Shown one piece after another: positions 52,925 to 60,653 of a stretch of DNA of 64,000 nt. Under the pieces are notes generated by a model, which searched no databases, was not told the DNA's origin, and worked only from the letters and a program-made list of their open reading frames with translations. Numbering within the stretch: the stretch's first letter is position 1; every line of letters starts with the position of its first letter. Source of the DNA: Spartinivicinus ruber. Its GTDB lineage: Bacteria; Pseudomonadota; Gammaproteobacteria; Pseudomonadales; Zooshikellaceae. The stretch lies in NCBI RefSeq assembly GCF_011009015.1, contig NZ_CP048878.1, positions 5,424,354-5,488,353 of the forward strand, given 5' to 3'. The position numbers and the translations under genes are program-made.

Positions 52925-54106
52925 GTGAAGTTAACTAACATTTTTTTTAACCAGAAGTTGCCAAGTACATCATTGGAAGATTTACCCAATTTATCACGAC
53001 GGGGATTTTTGATTAAATCTTCCCTATTTGTTACTTCAGCTTCGTTATTTACTACCAGCATTCCTGTTCATGGCGCACTCAGCCTAGCTAATAACCGTGA
53101 ACTACCAAAGCTAATTATTTTACAAAACCCCATTCGCTTTACTGGTGAGCACTATGATTCCATTGCCCAAGTTTACCATTTAGGCAATGGCTATCGTATA
53201 TTTAACCCTCGGCTAATGCGGTTTCACTCAATTGACTCTTTGAGTCCTTTTAATGATGGTGGGTTTAATTGTTATTCTTACTGCCTCAATGACCCAATTA
53301 ATTTAGTTGATCCAACCGGACATTTAAGCTGGCAGGCAGGTGTTTCCATTGGCCTAGGCGTTTTAGCTTTGGTGATTGGCGTCGTTACCCTTGGTGCTGG
53401 AATAGCAGCATCAGCAGGCTTAATGACTGGAGCCGCTGCTATTACAACAGCTGCCGCATTCAAAGCGGGCTTAGCAGTTACATCAGGCGTAACAGGCATG
53501 ATTAGTGGTGGATTAGGTATTGCCTCTGGCGCAATTGAAGAAGCAAACCCTACAGTTTCATCACAATTAGGCTATGCAGCTCTAGCATTTGGAATTACAT
53601 CTGCTGTTTCCGGTATTGGCTCACTTATTGCCGGCGCAAAAGTGGCAGCAAATGCTAGCGGTCAACTCATTAGAAGTCCACTAAATCCCAGTTTAATTAC
53701 CTCCCCTAATTCTGGGCAAGTCACCTTAAAATTAACAGATAGCATCGCCCGCTATAACCCAAGGTTTGTTGCAAAATCTCTTCATCGAGCATTTCATAGT
53801 AGCGAACCCTTCCAACGTATTGCCATCACAGGTGATAGAGCGCCCGCTTTATTCAGAGGAACAAACTTTTTAGCAAACTCATATGCTCAGCAATTATCTA
53901 ACCAAACAGGAAAACAGGTTATCGAACTTGCCCGCAAAGGAAGCGCTGCTATACCACAGTCGAGAAGAGCCAGCAGTGTACCAAGCATTATTAATGCATC
54001 CACAGCCATTACCAAAAGTCCAATGTGGACACCCGCTCGTTTTTTTGGCGTATCCCGGGTAATGTACTCAAGTGGCATGATCGGTAGATCATTATTGGTA
54101 GAATAA
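52925..54106 (+). CDS. Rhs core-associated domain plus C-terminal toxin-like region, with Tat signal
   Basis: A 393-aa protein starting with GTG five bases after the upstream stop, so probably translationally coupled. Residues 24-32 (SRRGFLIKS) and the following hydrophobic stretch to PVHGA form a clear twin-arginine signal. Residues 69-133 are the Rhs core end (IRFTGEHYDSIAQVYHLGNG, RFHSIDSLSPF, YCLNDPINLVDPTGH). An Ala/Gly-rich hydrophobic region (about 137-255) typical of TccC-like variable tails follows, then a 110-residue C-terminal domain (ITGDRAPALFRGTN, NSYAQQLSNQTGKQVIEL) that is the likely effector. No signal-bearing Rhs tip of this kind is known to me. Confidence 0.82.
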   Translation: MKLTNIFFNQKLPSTSLEDLPNLSRRGFLIKSSLFVTSASLFTTSIPVHGALSLANNRELPKLIILQNPIRFTGEHYDSIAQVYHLGNGYRIFNPRLMRFHSIDSLSPFNDGGFNCYSYCLNDPINLVDPTGHLSWQAGVSIGLGVLALVIGVVTLGAGIAASAGLMTGAAAITTAAAFKAGLAVTSGVTGMISGGLGIASGAIEEANPTVSSQLGYAALAFGITSAVSGIGSLIAGAKVAANASGQLIRSPLNPSLITSPNSGQVTLKLTDSIARYNPRFVAKSLHRAFHSSEPFQRIAITGDRAPALFRGTNFLANSYAQQLSNQTGKQVIELARKGSAAIPQSRRASSVPSIINASTAITKSPMWTPARFFGVSRVMYSSGMIGRSLLVE

Positions 54107-54456
54107 ACAAATCTCCCTGTGGTGAGCGTGATATTTGGGTAAATACTACATTTCAATTATCACAGGGTTCAACAAAACACTTGCTGCTAATTTCATGTAA
54201 TTAATAACCGACTTTAGTTGTATTGTGGAGTCAGAAAATAAACGATCTAATTGCGGCAGCTAATACAATCAGCTTATGTCATATTATTGGATCAATTAAG
54301 CATCTGCCTATTTTGATTGATCAATGCTTATTGTTGTAAAACTTTGTTAATAACCTAAGGAATTATTTACTATTTTGTAATTTTAAACACAGTGTAAGTT
54401 GAGTTCATGCTTCATTAACCAGTTTAACACCACTTATTTTCAATAAGACCATTAAC
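54107..54456. other. intergenic region after the Rhs cassette
   Basis: CCCTGTG at 54115-54121 and CACAGGG at 54161-54167 could pair across about 39 nt, a weak candidate terminator without a T-run. No immunity-like ORF was found here. Confidence 0.45.
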
Positions 54457-55105
54457 TTATTTAATTACAAAAAGCTTTCTAACTATCCAAATAAAGCCTT
54501 TACCAAGATAACCTAAAGGACCATATATGGTTTCTTGGTTTAGAGTTATATCAACTCTTGAAAAAGCTACTCAGTTTTTCAAACTCTTACGACGGCCTTC
54601 AATTGAATCTAACTCAGTCTGGATTCGATTCAGCTCTTTTTCAATTTTTAGAATATCGTTTGCTTCTGTGGCTTTATTTAATAGAGACCAAAATCTTTCT
54701 CTAAGTGCTGATAAGTTAGCTATATTAGCTTCTATATTAATCATCTCTTCTGTTACATCTTCAGAGTTAAATGATTTTGAAGTAACGTTACCTAATGAAG
54801 AAATTTGCTCTACAAACAACTCTAGCTTCCTTTCAGGAACCTTCACAACCATCGAGATATCTTCTTGATTGTAATCTCGAATATTATCAGTATAACCAGA
54901 TTCCTGTGCTACCATTTCTTTCACCTTTTCGGCAGCAGTAGCAGGCTCTTTTACATCAAATTCAATATCAGCAGACTTAATAATAAACCTATCCCTCTGG
55001 CTACTACTATCATCAAAACTAGAAACAGAAGCTCTTTTATATGCTCCTGTGTTTGCACACCCTACTAACTAATAGTGCAAATAATACAACACTCAATAAT
55101 GCTCT
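54457..55105 (-). pseudogene. DUF4349-type lipoprotein, decayed
   Basis: Three stretches of one gene are visible on the minus strand. First, a lipoprotein signal (RALLSVVLFALLVS) whose frame is off by one base near 55061-55070; dropping one base gives LVSGCANTGAY, a proper lipobox. Second, the main domain (FIIKSADIEFDVKEP, SMVVKVPERKLELFVEQIS, LRERFWSLLNKATEANDILKI). Third, after an in-frame TGA at 54571-54573, the C-terminus VAFSRVDITLNQETIYGPLG and a final hydrophobic segment to the stop at 54457. Family members read an Arg or Lys at the TGA position. Two lesions make it a pseudogene. Confidence 0.8.
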
Positions 55106-55157
55106 AAATATACACCAATATCTGTCAATCCAAAATTTTTAAATAACTATTAGCAGA

Positions 55158-55470
55158 TTATGCTTTCAATCTTTCACGTGTTTCAACCAAAATTTTACCT
55201 AACATGTTTTTACCACTACCATCGCCACCATCCCCCCAATATGCATCATTTTCAGTATGCTCAATGATGTGAGCATCACCAGTCGATAACAACAATGACT
55301 TTAAGTCCTCATGCTGAGAAAATTTTGCCATTACAGCTTCTCGCATGATATTATCTTTCATTGATTCCCAGTTTTTTCATAGATTTTTCTTCCTATCCCG
55401 CCCTTTTCGAGCAGCTTCCATAGGCGCTTTGGCTTTTGCTACCAGCAAAGACTCATAAAACTGAGTAATT
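55158..55470 (-). pseudogene. NADAR/YbiA-family N-glycosidase remnant
   Basis: The C-terminal two thirds of a YbiA-like protein: APMEAARKGRDRKKNL, an in-frame TGA at 55377-55379, then KNWESMKDNIMREAVMAKFS, EHTENDAYWGDGGDGSGKN and LGKILVETRERL. E. coli YbiA has Arg at the TGA position (PLRKNWES), so a CGA to TGA change fits. The N-terminal third, with the substrate-pocket start, is missing; only a partly matching LITQFYESLLVAK precedes. Family members remove ribose from damaged riboflavin intermediates. It cannot make the whole enzyme. Confidence 0.85.
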
Positions 55471-55797
55471 AATAAGCTTGATACAAACTCTTAGTTAGTT
55501 TTCACACTTATTAACTCAGAAGGTTTATTCAATACAAAGTGTGACCAAATATGATCATAAACTGCTCGCTGCAAAGAAAAACAATTTTTTCTCTAAAGTC
55601 ACCAAACAGCATGATATTGTCATAGAGCTTTTTATTAGCCGTTATGAGCTTGGGCTTTACAAGTATGAGAGTAGGCACACTAATGAGATACTACCTATTT
55701 GACAGTTAGATGACACACCCTATTCTTAAGGGGTTTTACTTGCATTTTAATCAGAATATACAAGGCTTAAAAGAAAATAACTACATTGGATATTTTG
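55471..55797. other. intergenic region upstream of the RimK-like gene
   Basis: Non-coding. Contains the lost or unrecognisable 5' part of the YbiA remnant and presumably the promoter for rimK-mscS. No operator recognised. Confidence 0.45.
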
Positions 55798-57024
55798 ATG
55801 AATCTTGCCATCCTCTCCTGTGGGCCAAAATGCTATAGCACCCGTCGATTAAAAGAGTCAGCTTTGGATCGTGGGCATGATGTTAAAGTGATGAACACCC
55901 TGAAATTTGCGATTGATCTGGAAAGAGGCTCACCCAGCCTCTACTACAGACAACGTGAGTTAACTGGCATTGATGCCGTACTACCACGCATTGGAGCCTC
56001 TATTACTTATTTCGGCACAGCTGTTGTACGACAGTTTCAGGAGATGAACGTTTTCTGCGCAAATACAGCACATGGTATCCTTAATTCACGAGATAAACTG
56101 CGCAGCCTTCAATTGCTAAGCCGACATCATATCGGCATTCCAAAAACTAACTATGTGCGAGATAAAAAGGATGTGTTGCCAGCCATTTCACGGGTGGGTA
56201 ATGCACCTGTCATTATTAAGCTTATCGAGGGTACTCAAGGCATTGGCGTCTTATTGGCAGAGAGTACCAAATCTGCAGAAGCTTTAATCGAATTGCTACA
56301 GAGCCAGAAACAAAACGTTCTTGTGCAAAAATTTGTAGCAGAAAGCAAAGGCAAGGATATTCGCGCTTTCGTGGTAGGTAACCAAGTTGTGGCTGCCATG
56401 CGCCGGGTAGCCCAAGGACAAGAATTTCGCAGTAACGTTCACCGTGGTGGTATTACCGAAGCAGTCGAATTGAATGACCATTATAAAGAAGCAGCCGTTC
56501 GCGCTGCACAAATTATGGGGTTACAGGTGGCTGGCGTAGATATGCTTGAAGGTGCCGATGGACCTCAAATAATGGAGGTTAATTCTTCCCCCGGCTTAGA
56601 AGGGATTGAAACCTGTACCAAACTGGATATTGCAGGTTCAATTATCGACTATATATCTGCCCAGGTAGATTTCCCCGAGATTGATATACGCCAACGCCTA
56701 ACCGTGAGCAAAGGCTACGGTGTGAGTGAGCTTTATATTCCAGAAGGCTCACAATATATTGGGCAGACCATATCAGAATCAGGTTTACCCGAGCAGGATA
56801 TTAACGTACTGACTCTATACCGAGGCAATAAAGTTATTCCTAACCCTAAATCCAGTCGTCAACTTGAGGCAGACGACAAGTTGTTATGTTTTGGTAAATT
56901 GGAATCAATGCGCTCAATGATTCCAGTAAAAAACCAACGTAAACAGAAGGCCAAACCTAAAAAGTTACCCAAAGAGGCTTTGGATATTGCTGAAGAGGTT
57001 CATCATCATCAGCAAGCAGGATAG
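55798..57024 (+). CDS. RimK-type ATP-grasp ligase fused to an RCK/TrkA-C domain
   Basis: A 408-aa protein from ATG 55798 (an in-frame TTG lies 12 bases earlier). The RimK part is complete: MNLAILSCGPKCYSTRRLKE, GIDAVLPRIGASITYFG, NTAHGILNSRDKLRSLQLL, KLIEGTQGIGVLLAES and the metal-binding IMEVNSSPGLEGIE. From about residue 295 a TrkA-C/RCK-C domain follows (SELYIPEGSQYIGQTISESG, INVLTLYRGNKVIPNPKSSRQ, DKLLCFGKL), then a Lys-rich and His-rich tail. RimK enzymes add glutamates to a protein C-terminus or make glutamate peptides. RCK-C domains sense ligands in K+ transport. Next gene is MscS, so an osmotic role is inferred. Confidence 0.87.
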   Translation: MNLAILSCGPKCYSTRRLKESALDRGHDVKVMNTLKFAIDLERGSPSLYYRQRELTGIDAVLPRIGASITYFGTAVVRQFQEMNVFCANTAHGILNSRDKLRSLQLLSRHHIGIPKTNYVRDKKDVLPAISRVGNAPVIIKLIEGTQGIGVLLAESTKSAEALIELLQSQKQNVLVQKFVAESKGKDIRAFVVGNQVVAAMRRVAQGQEFRSNVHRGGITEAVELNDHYKEAAVRAAQIMGLQVAGVDMLEGADGPQIMEVNSSPGLEGIETCTKLDIAGSIIDYISAQVDFPEIDIRQRLTVSKGYGVSELYIPEGSQYIGQTISESGLPEQDINVLTLYRGNKVIPNPKSSRQLEADDKLLCFGKLESMRSMIPVKNQRKQKAKPKKLPKEALDIAEEVHHHQQAG

Positions 57025-57068
57025 CTATATCAGGTCATTGATAATTCACTGAAGAAAATAAGGGTGGC

Positions 57069-58391
57069 ATGAATCAGGAAGAGTTATTTACCCTACTCAA
57101 TGGTAGCCTGAATAAAGTCATTGATACGGTCTCGCGGATTGAAACCTATAGCGAAATCGCCGTTATTATCTTGGTCTATACACTAGCTTACATGCTTGCC
57201 AGTAGGCTTCGCAAACATATCCCTATCTTTAAACAGAGGCCAACACCCCCTGAAAGTTTCCCAATCCATGACCTGTTTTTCCGCTTTGGGAAACTACTAT
57301 TTCCGTTATTTGCAATATTACTATTACGATTGACATTAGAGTTCAGCCAACTGGTACTGGAAGACGGCTGGGTAATGAAGTTCGCCTTAGTTGCAGCCAT
57401 ATTGTTGCTATTCAACTCATTCGTAAATCTTGTTATCACTCACAAACTTGTAGCACAGATATTCCGTTGGATTGGTCTACCCATTTTATTTCTACACTTG
57501 ATTGGCATTTTGGATGATATTGTTCAGGTTCTTGAGTCCATTGCTATTAAAGTTGGAAATATCAATCTGTCAGCCTATGGGGTGGTAAGAGTTATCCTAT
57601 TTGGCTCACTGTTATTTTGGTTAGGGCGGGTTTCTAATTCCACAGGCCAGACGCTTATTCGCAAACAACAATCGTTAGATTTTCGTACGCGTGAAGTACT
57701 GGCCAAACTATTCGAAATTTCTCTTTTCTTCATAATATTCCTGTTAATGCTACAGGTCATGGGTATTAATCTTACGGCTCTGGCAGTATTTGGTGGAGCG
57801 GTTGGGGTTGGCTTGGGATTTGGGCTGCAGGCAATTGCCTCCAACTTTATCTCCGGAGTGATTATTCTGCTGGATCGCTCAGTATCAGTTGGTGATTATA
57901 TAGAACTAGAGGACGGCCGAACCGGTATCGTTACCCAGTTGAACATGCGCTCGACCACATTGGAGACCTTCGATGGAAAAGATATCGTTGTACCCAATGA
58001 AAAATTTATTACTAGTTCATTCACCAACTGGACTCACAAAAACACTAAGCAGCGTTACCGTGTTGATTTTTCAGTTGCCTATAAAACCGATGTTCGTAAT
58101 ATGGTCGAGCTGGTTAAAACTGCTGTAGCAGGGCATCCTCAGGTAATCAGTGGAGATAATATTCCCTTTGAAGAACGCCCCGATTGTGAAATCGATAGTT
58201 TTGGTGATTCTGGCATCAATATGTTTGTTGAGTTCTGGATGGAGGGGATTGATGATGGCCGTAATCGAGTGGGCGGCGATCTGCTGCTAATTATCCTCGA
58301 AACCCTTCAAGAAAATGGTATTGAAATACCATTTCCCCAGCGCGAAGTGCGGATACTTGATGATAAAAACTCTAAACTGCCGACAGATTAA
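57069..58391 (+). CDS. MscS-family mechanosensitive channel
   Basis: A 440-aa channel with about five membrane segments. The pore helix and beta domain are clear: VFGGAVGVGLGFGLQAIASN with the Gly/Ala packing of TM3, ISGVIILLDRSVSVGDYIE, GIVTQLNMRSTTLETFDGK and VPNEKFITSSFTNWTHKN. The C-terminal alpha/beta vestibule ends IPFPQREVRIL. It releases solutes on membrane stretch. 44 bp after the RimK-RCK gene, same strand, so likely co-transcribed. AGGG lies before the ATG. Confidence 0.94.
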   Translation: MNQEELFTLLNGSLNKVIDTVSRIETYSEIAVIILVYTLAYMLASRLRKHIPIFKQRPTPPESFPIHDLFFRFGKLLFPLFAILLLRLTLEFSQLVLEDGWVMKFALVAAILLLFNSFVNLVITHKLVAQIFRWIGLPILFLHLIGILDDIVQVLESIAIKVGNINLSAYGVVRVILFGSLLFWLGRVSNSTGQTLIRKQQSLDFRTREVLAKLFEISLFFIIFLLMLQVMGINLTALAVFGGAVGVGLGFGLQAIASNFISGVIILLDRSVSVGDYIELEDGRTGIVTQLNMRSTTLETFDGKDIVVPNEKFITSSFTNWTHKNTKQRYRVDFSVAYKTDVRNMVELVKTAVAGHPQVISGDNIPFEERPDCEIDSFGDSGINMFVEFWMEGIDDGRNRVGGDLLLIILETLQENGIEIPFPQREVRILDDKNSKLPTD

Positions 58392-58509
58392 TTATTGCTT
58401 TCATGATATCTCCCCCCTACATAAATTCTCAGGAGTTATACACTTGAACCCAAACTTCAAATTACCTGAATTTAAATTTTTAGCGTTCTTCGTAATTGTG
58501 TAAGCTGCA

Positions 58510-59836
58510 TTACTTATCAGGCTCAATAATTTTCTCAACTAATAATTTACCAATACGGTGTCCATCAACAGTTTTGACTGTAAATCGATAATTGTATTTT
58601 TCAACAACATCATCCACTACAGGCATCCTTCCTAGCTCAAGAATACATAGCCCTGATAGCGTATTCGCATCCAATTCATCAGGAACCTCCACACCAATAA
58701 GCCTGGAAGCATCAGAGATAGATAATAATCCGTCAACCTCCCATAGATTGTCACTCAATTGAACAATCTCATTACCAACATTATTTGTGTCAGTCTCGTC
58801 TTCAATATCACCAACGATTTCCTCTAACAGGTCTTCTAGTGTTACTAACCCAGCAAGTTTTCCATATTCATCAACCACTATTGAAATATGCGCTCGACGT
58901 TCTCGCATTGCATCAAAAATATCAGCTACCCTTTGCATTTCTGGAACAACCAAGGCTTCCCTAGCAAACTTATGAAGATCTTTCCAAGGGGATGATTCAC
59001 CTTCTAAAATTTTTGCATAGAGGTCTTTCACCAGGATAATTCCAACAATTTCATCTTTACTATTTTTACTATCAATTAAAGGAAATCGAGAGTGACCACT
59101 GTCTTTAATTACTTTTAGATTTTCTTCAGGGCTAAGCGAAACATCAAGTACTTTCAATTCCGTTCTAGGAATCATAACCCGCCCAACTAAGCGCTGGTCA
59201 AAATCAAAAAGATTTCTCAGCATAGTAGCCCGGTCTGTTTCTAGTTCTCCATGTTCTTCAGAAGTTGTTACCAAACCTCTCAATTCATCGCCAGTATAAA
59301 TATCTTCAAGCGATGCTTCTTCAACCTTAAACCAAGATAAAATCGCTCTGGAAGCATTATTCAGCAGCCAATTTAATGGGTAGGATAAAAGATAAGTTAT
59401 ATGCAGTGGATATGCCACCCATAGAGAAACTGGCTCAGATTTTCTGATCGCAAAGGTTTTAGGAACTTGCTCGCCAACAACAATATGCAATGAAGAAAAA
59501 AATAGAAAACCAATTATAAATGCACTAGTGTGTATCATTGGATCAGGTATTCCAATGTAATTAAACAACGGTAGCAACAAAGCTTCAACAGCAGGCTCTC
59601 CAACCCAACCAAGCCCAAGAGATGCCATCGTAATACCTAATTGGCAAGCAGCTAAATAGGCTTCAAGATTATCTTGGATCCTGACAACTAGTTTTGCAGA
59701 AGATATGCTTTCACTAGCCATTGATTCAATTCGAAAGGCTTTAGCCTTCACAAGTGCAAACTCTGCAGCAACAAAAAAAGCCATTAGCCGCCAGTAATAA
59801 AATAATGGATAGCAAACTAAGCGTATGACTTCCCAT
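58510..59836 (-). pseudogene. CNNM/CorC-family membrane protein with apparent 1-base frameshift near the start
   Basis: The intact part (ATG 59784 down to 58510, 424 aa) has the DUF21 membrane domain missing its first helix, two CBS domains (RVMIPRTELKVLDV, GHSRFPLID, AHISIVVDEYGKLAGLVTLED) and a CorC_HlyC tail (LWEVDGLLSISDA). A better start, ATG 59834-59836 after GGGG, encodes MGSHTLSLLSIILLLAANGF and would join FVAAEFALVKAK if the run of seven A at 59773-59779 (plus strand) were six. The family normally reads NGFFVAAEFALV there. So the gene is frameshifted, phase-variable or hit by a homopolymer sequencing error. Role: Mg2+/Co2+ or other cation handling. Confidence 0.75.
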
Positions 59837-60266
59837 TTTTTACCCCCTATGTATATCAGGAAGTGCTGAAGTCACTGTAGTTTAGCACTTTATTCCACGT
59901 CTATTCGGAGTAAATGATCTAGTGCTATACGAAATAAGTGCTTAAATTTCCTGCCATGTTTTTCAGTTTCAGTAGTTTAAGGGAGTTTTGCAACTGGTTA
60001 AAATCATCTATTTGACAGGTCAGTGCATTGACTTGTTAACTATAAGACATCAGAAGTATCAAGCTCTTTTTCACTTTTTTTATAAACAGCTAGTATAAGG
60101 CGCTCATGATCAAAGCGTGCAAGGAACCTCTCGGCTCTTTCAAGAGCGTTATGCAAATAAGGCTATTTTCATTTATCTTTAAAGATTTTTTGCGCTCTCT
60201 TATTTCTTGATGCATATTCTGAAGGGAACCGACTGAAGATTCTAACAATAATTGTCGTCTATTATT
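59837..60266. other. intergenic region between CNNM and cueR genes
   Basis: AT-rich, no ORF supported. A small hairpin GCTCTT-TC-AAGAGC lies at about 60134-60147; it has no T-run. The promoter of the CNNM gene is expected near 59840-59900. Confidence 0.45.
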
Positions 60267-60653
60267 CTACTCAACCAACCGATTAATAATCCCACATTCT
60301 GGCTGATCATCACCTGCACAACTTGCCAGCATTTGTTCCAGCGAGTCAGCCAATTGCTCAAGTTCTTTAATTTTAGTTCTGACTTGCTCCAACCTAGTTG
60401 TTACTTTGGCTTTTATATCTCGGCTTTGCCTGTCTGGCTTTTTATATAAGGCAAACAGATCCTCGCATTCTGCTAACGAAAAGCCAAACTCTCGCAACTG
60501 ATGGATAAATTTCAAACTACCAACATCTTCCTGTGTATATGATCGATAGCCATTATGTAAACGTCGGGCTGGCTTTATCAGCCCAATACTTTCATAGTAA
60601 CGAATGGTTTTTGCTGTTAAACCTGAAGCTTTAGCTACTTCACTGATATTCAT
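60267..60653 (-). CDS. cueR: copper-sensing MerR-family activator CueR
   Basis: A 128-aa MerR regulator: HTH (ISEVAKASGLTAKTIRYYESIGL), dimer coiled coil, and the CueR metal loop with Cys spaced C-x7-C (CAGDDQPECGII), as in E. coli CueR, which binds Cu(I)/Ag(I). It overlaps the end of copA by 4 bp and is co-transcribed with it, so it reinforces its own expression. The operon promoter has the expected over-long spacer (see 62929). Confidence 0.93.
   Translation of the reverse strand: MNISEVAKASGLTAKTIRYYESIGLIKPARRLHNGYRSYTQEDVGSLKFIHQLREFGFSLAECEDLFALYKKPDRQSRDIKAKVTTRLEQVRTKIKELEQLADSLEQMLASCAGDDQPECGIINRLVE

Noticed and set aside
54571-55379. TGA recoding (selenocysteine or stop reassignment) in the DUF4349 and YbiA genes
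   Set aside because: Homologues carry Arg/Lys, not Cys, at these sites; no SECIS-like hairpin follows; other genes in the window use TGA as a normal stop; both genes have further lesions.
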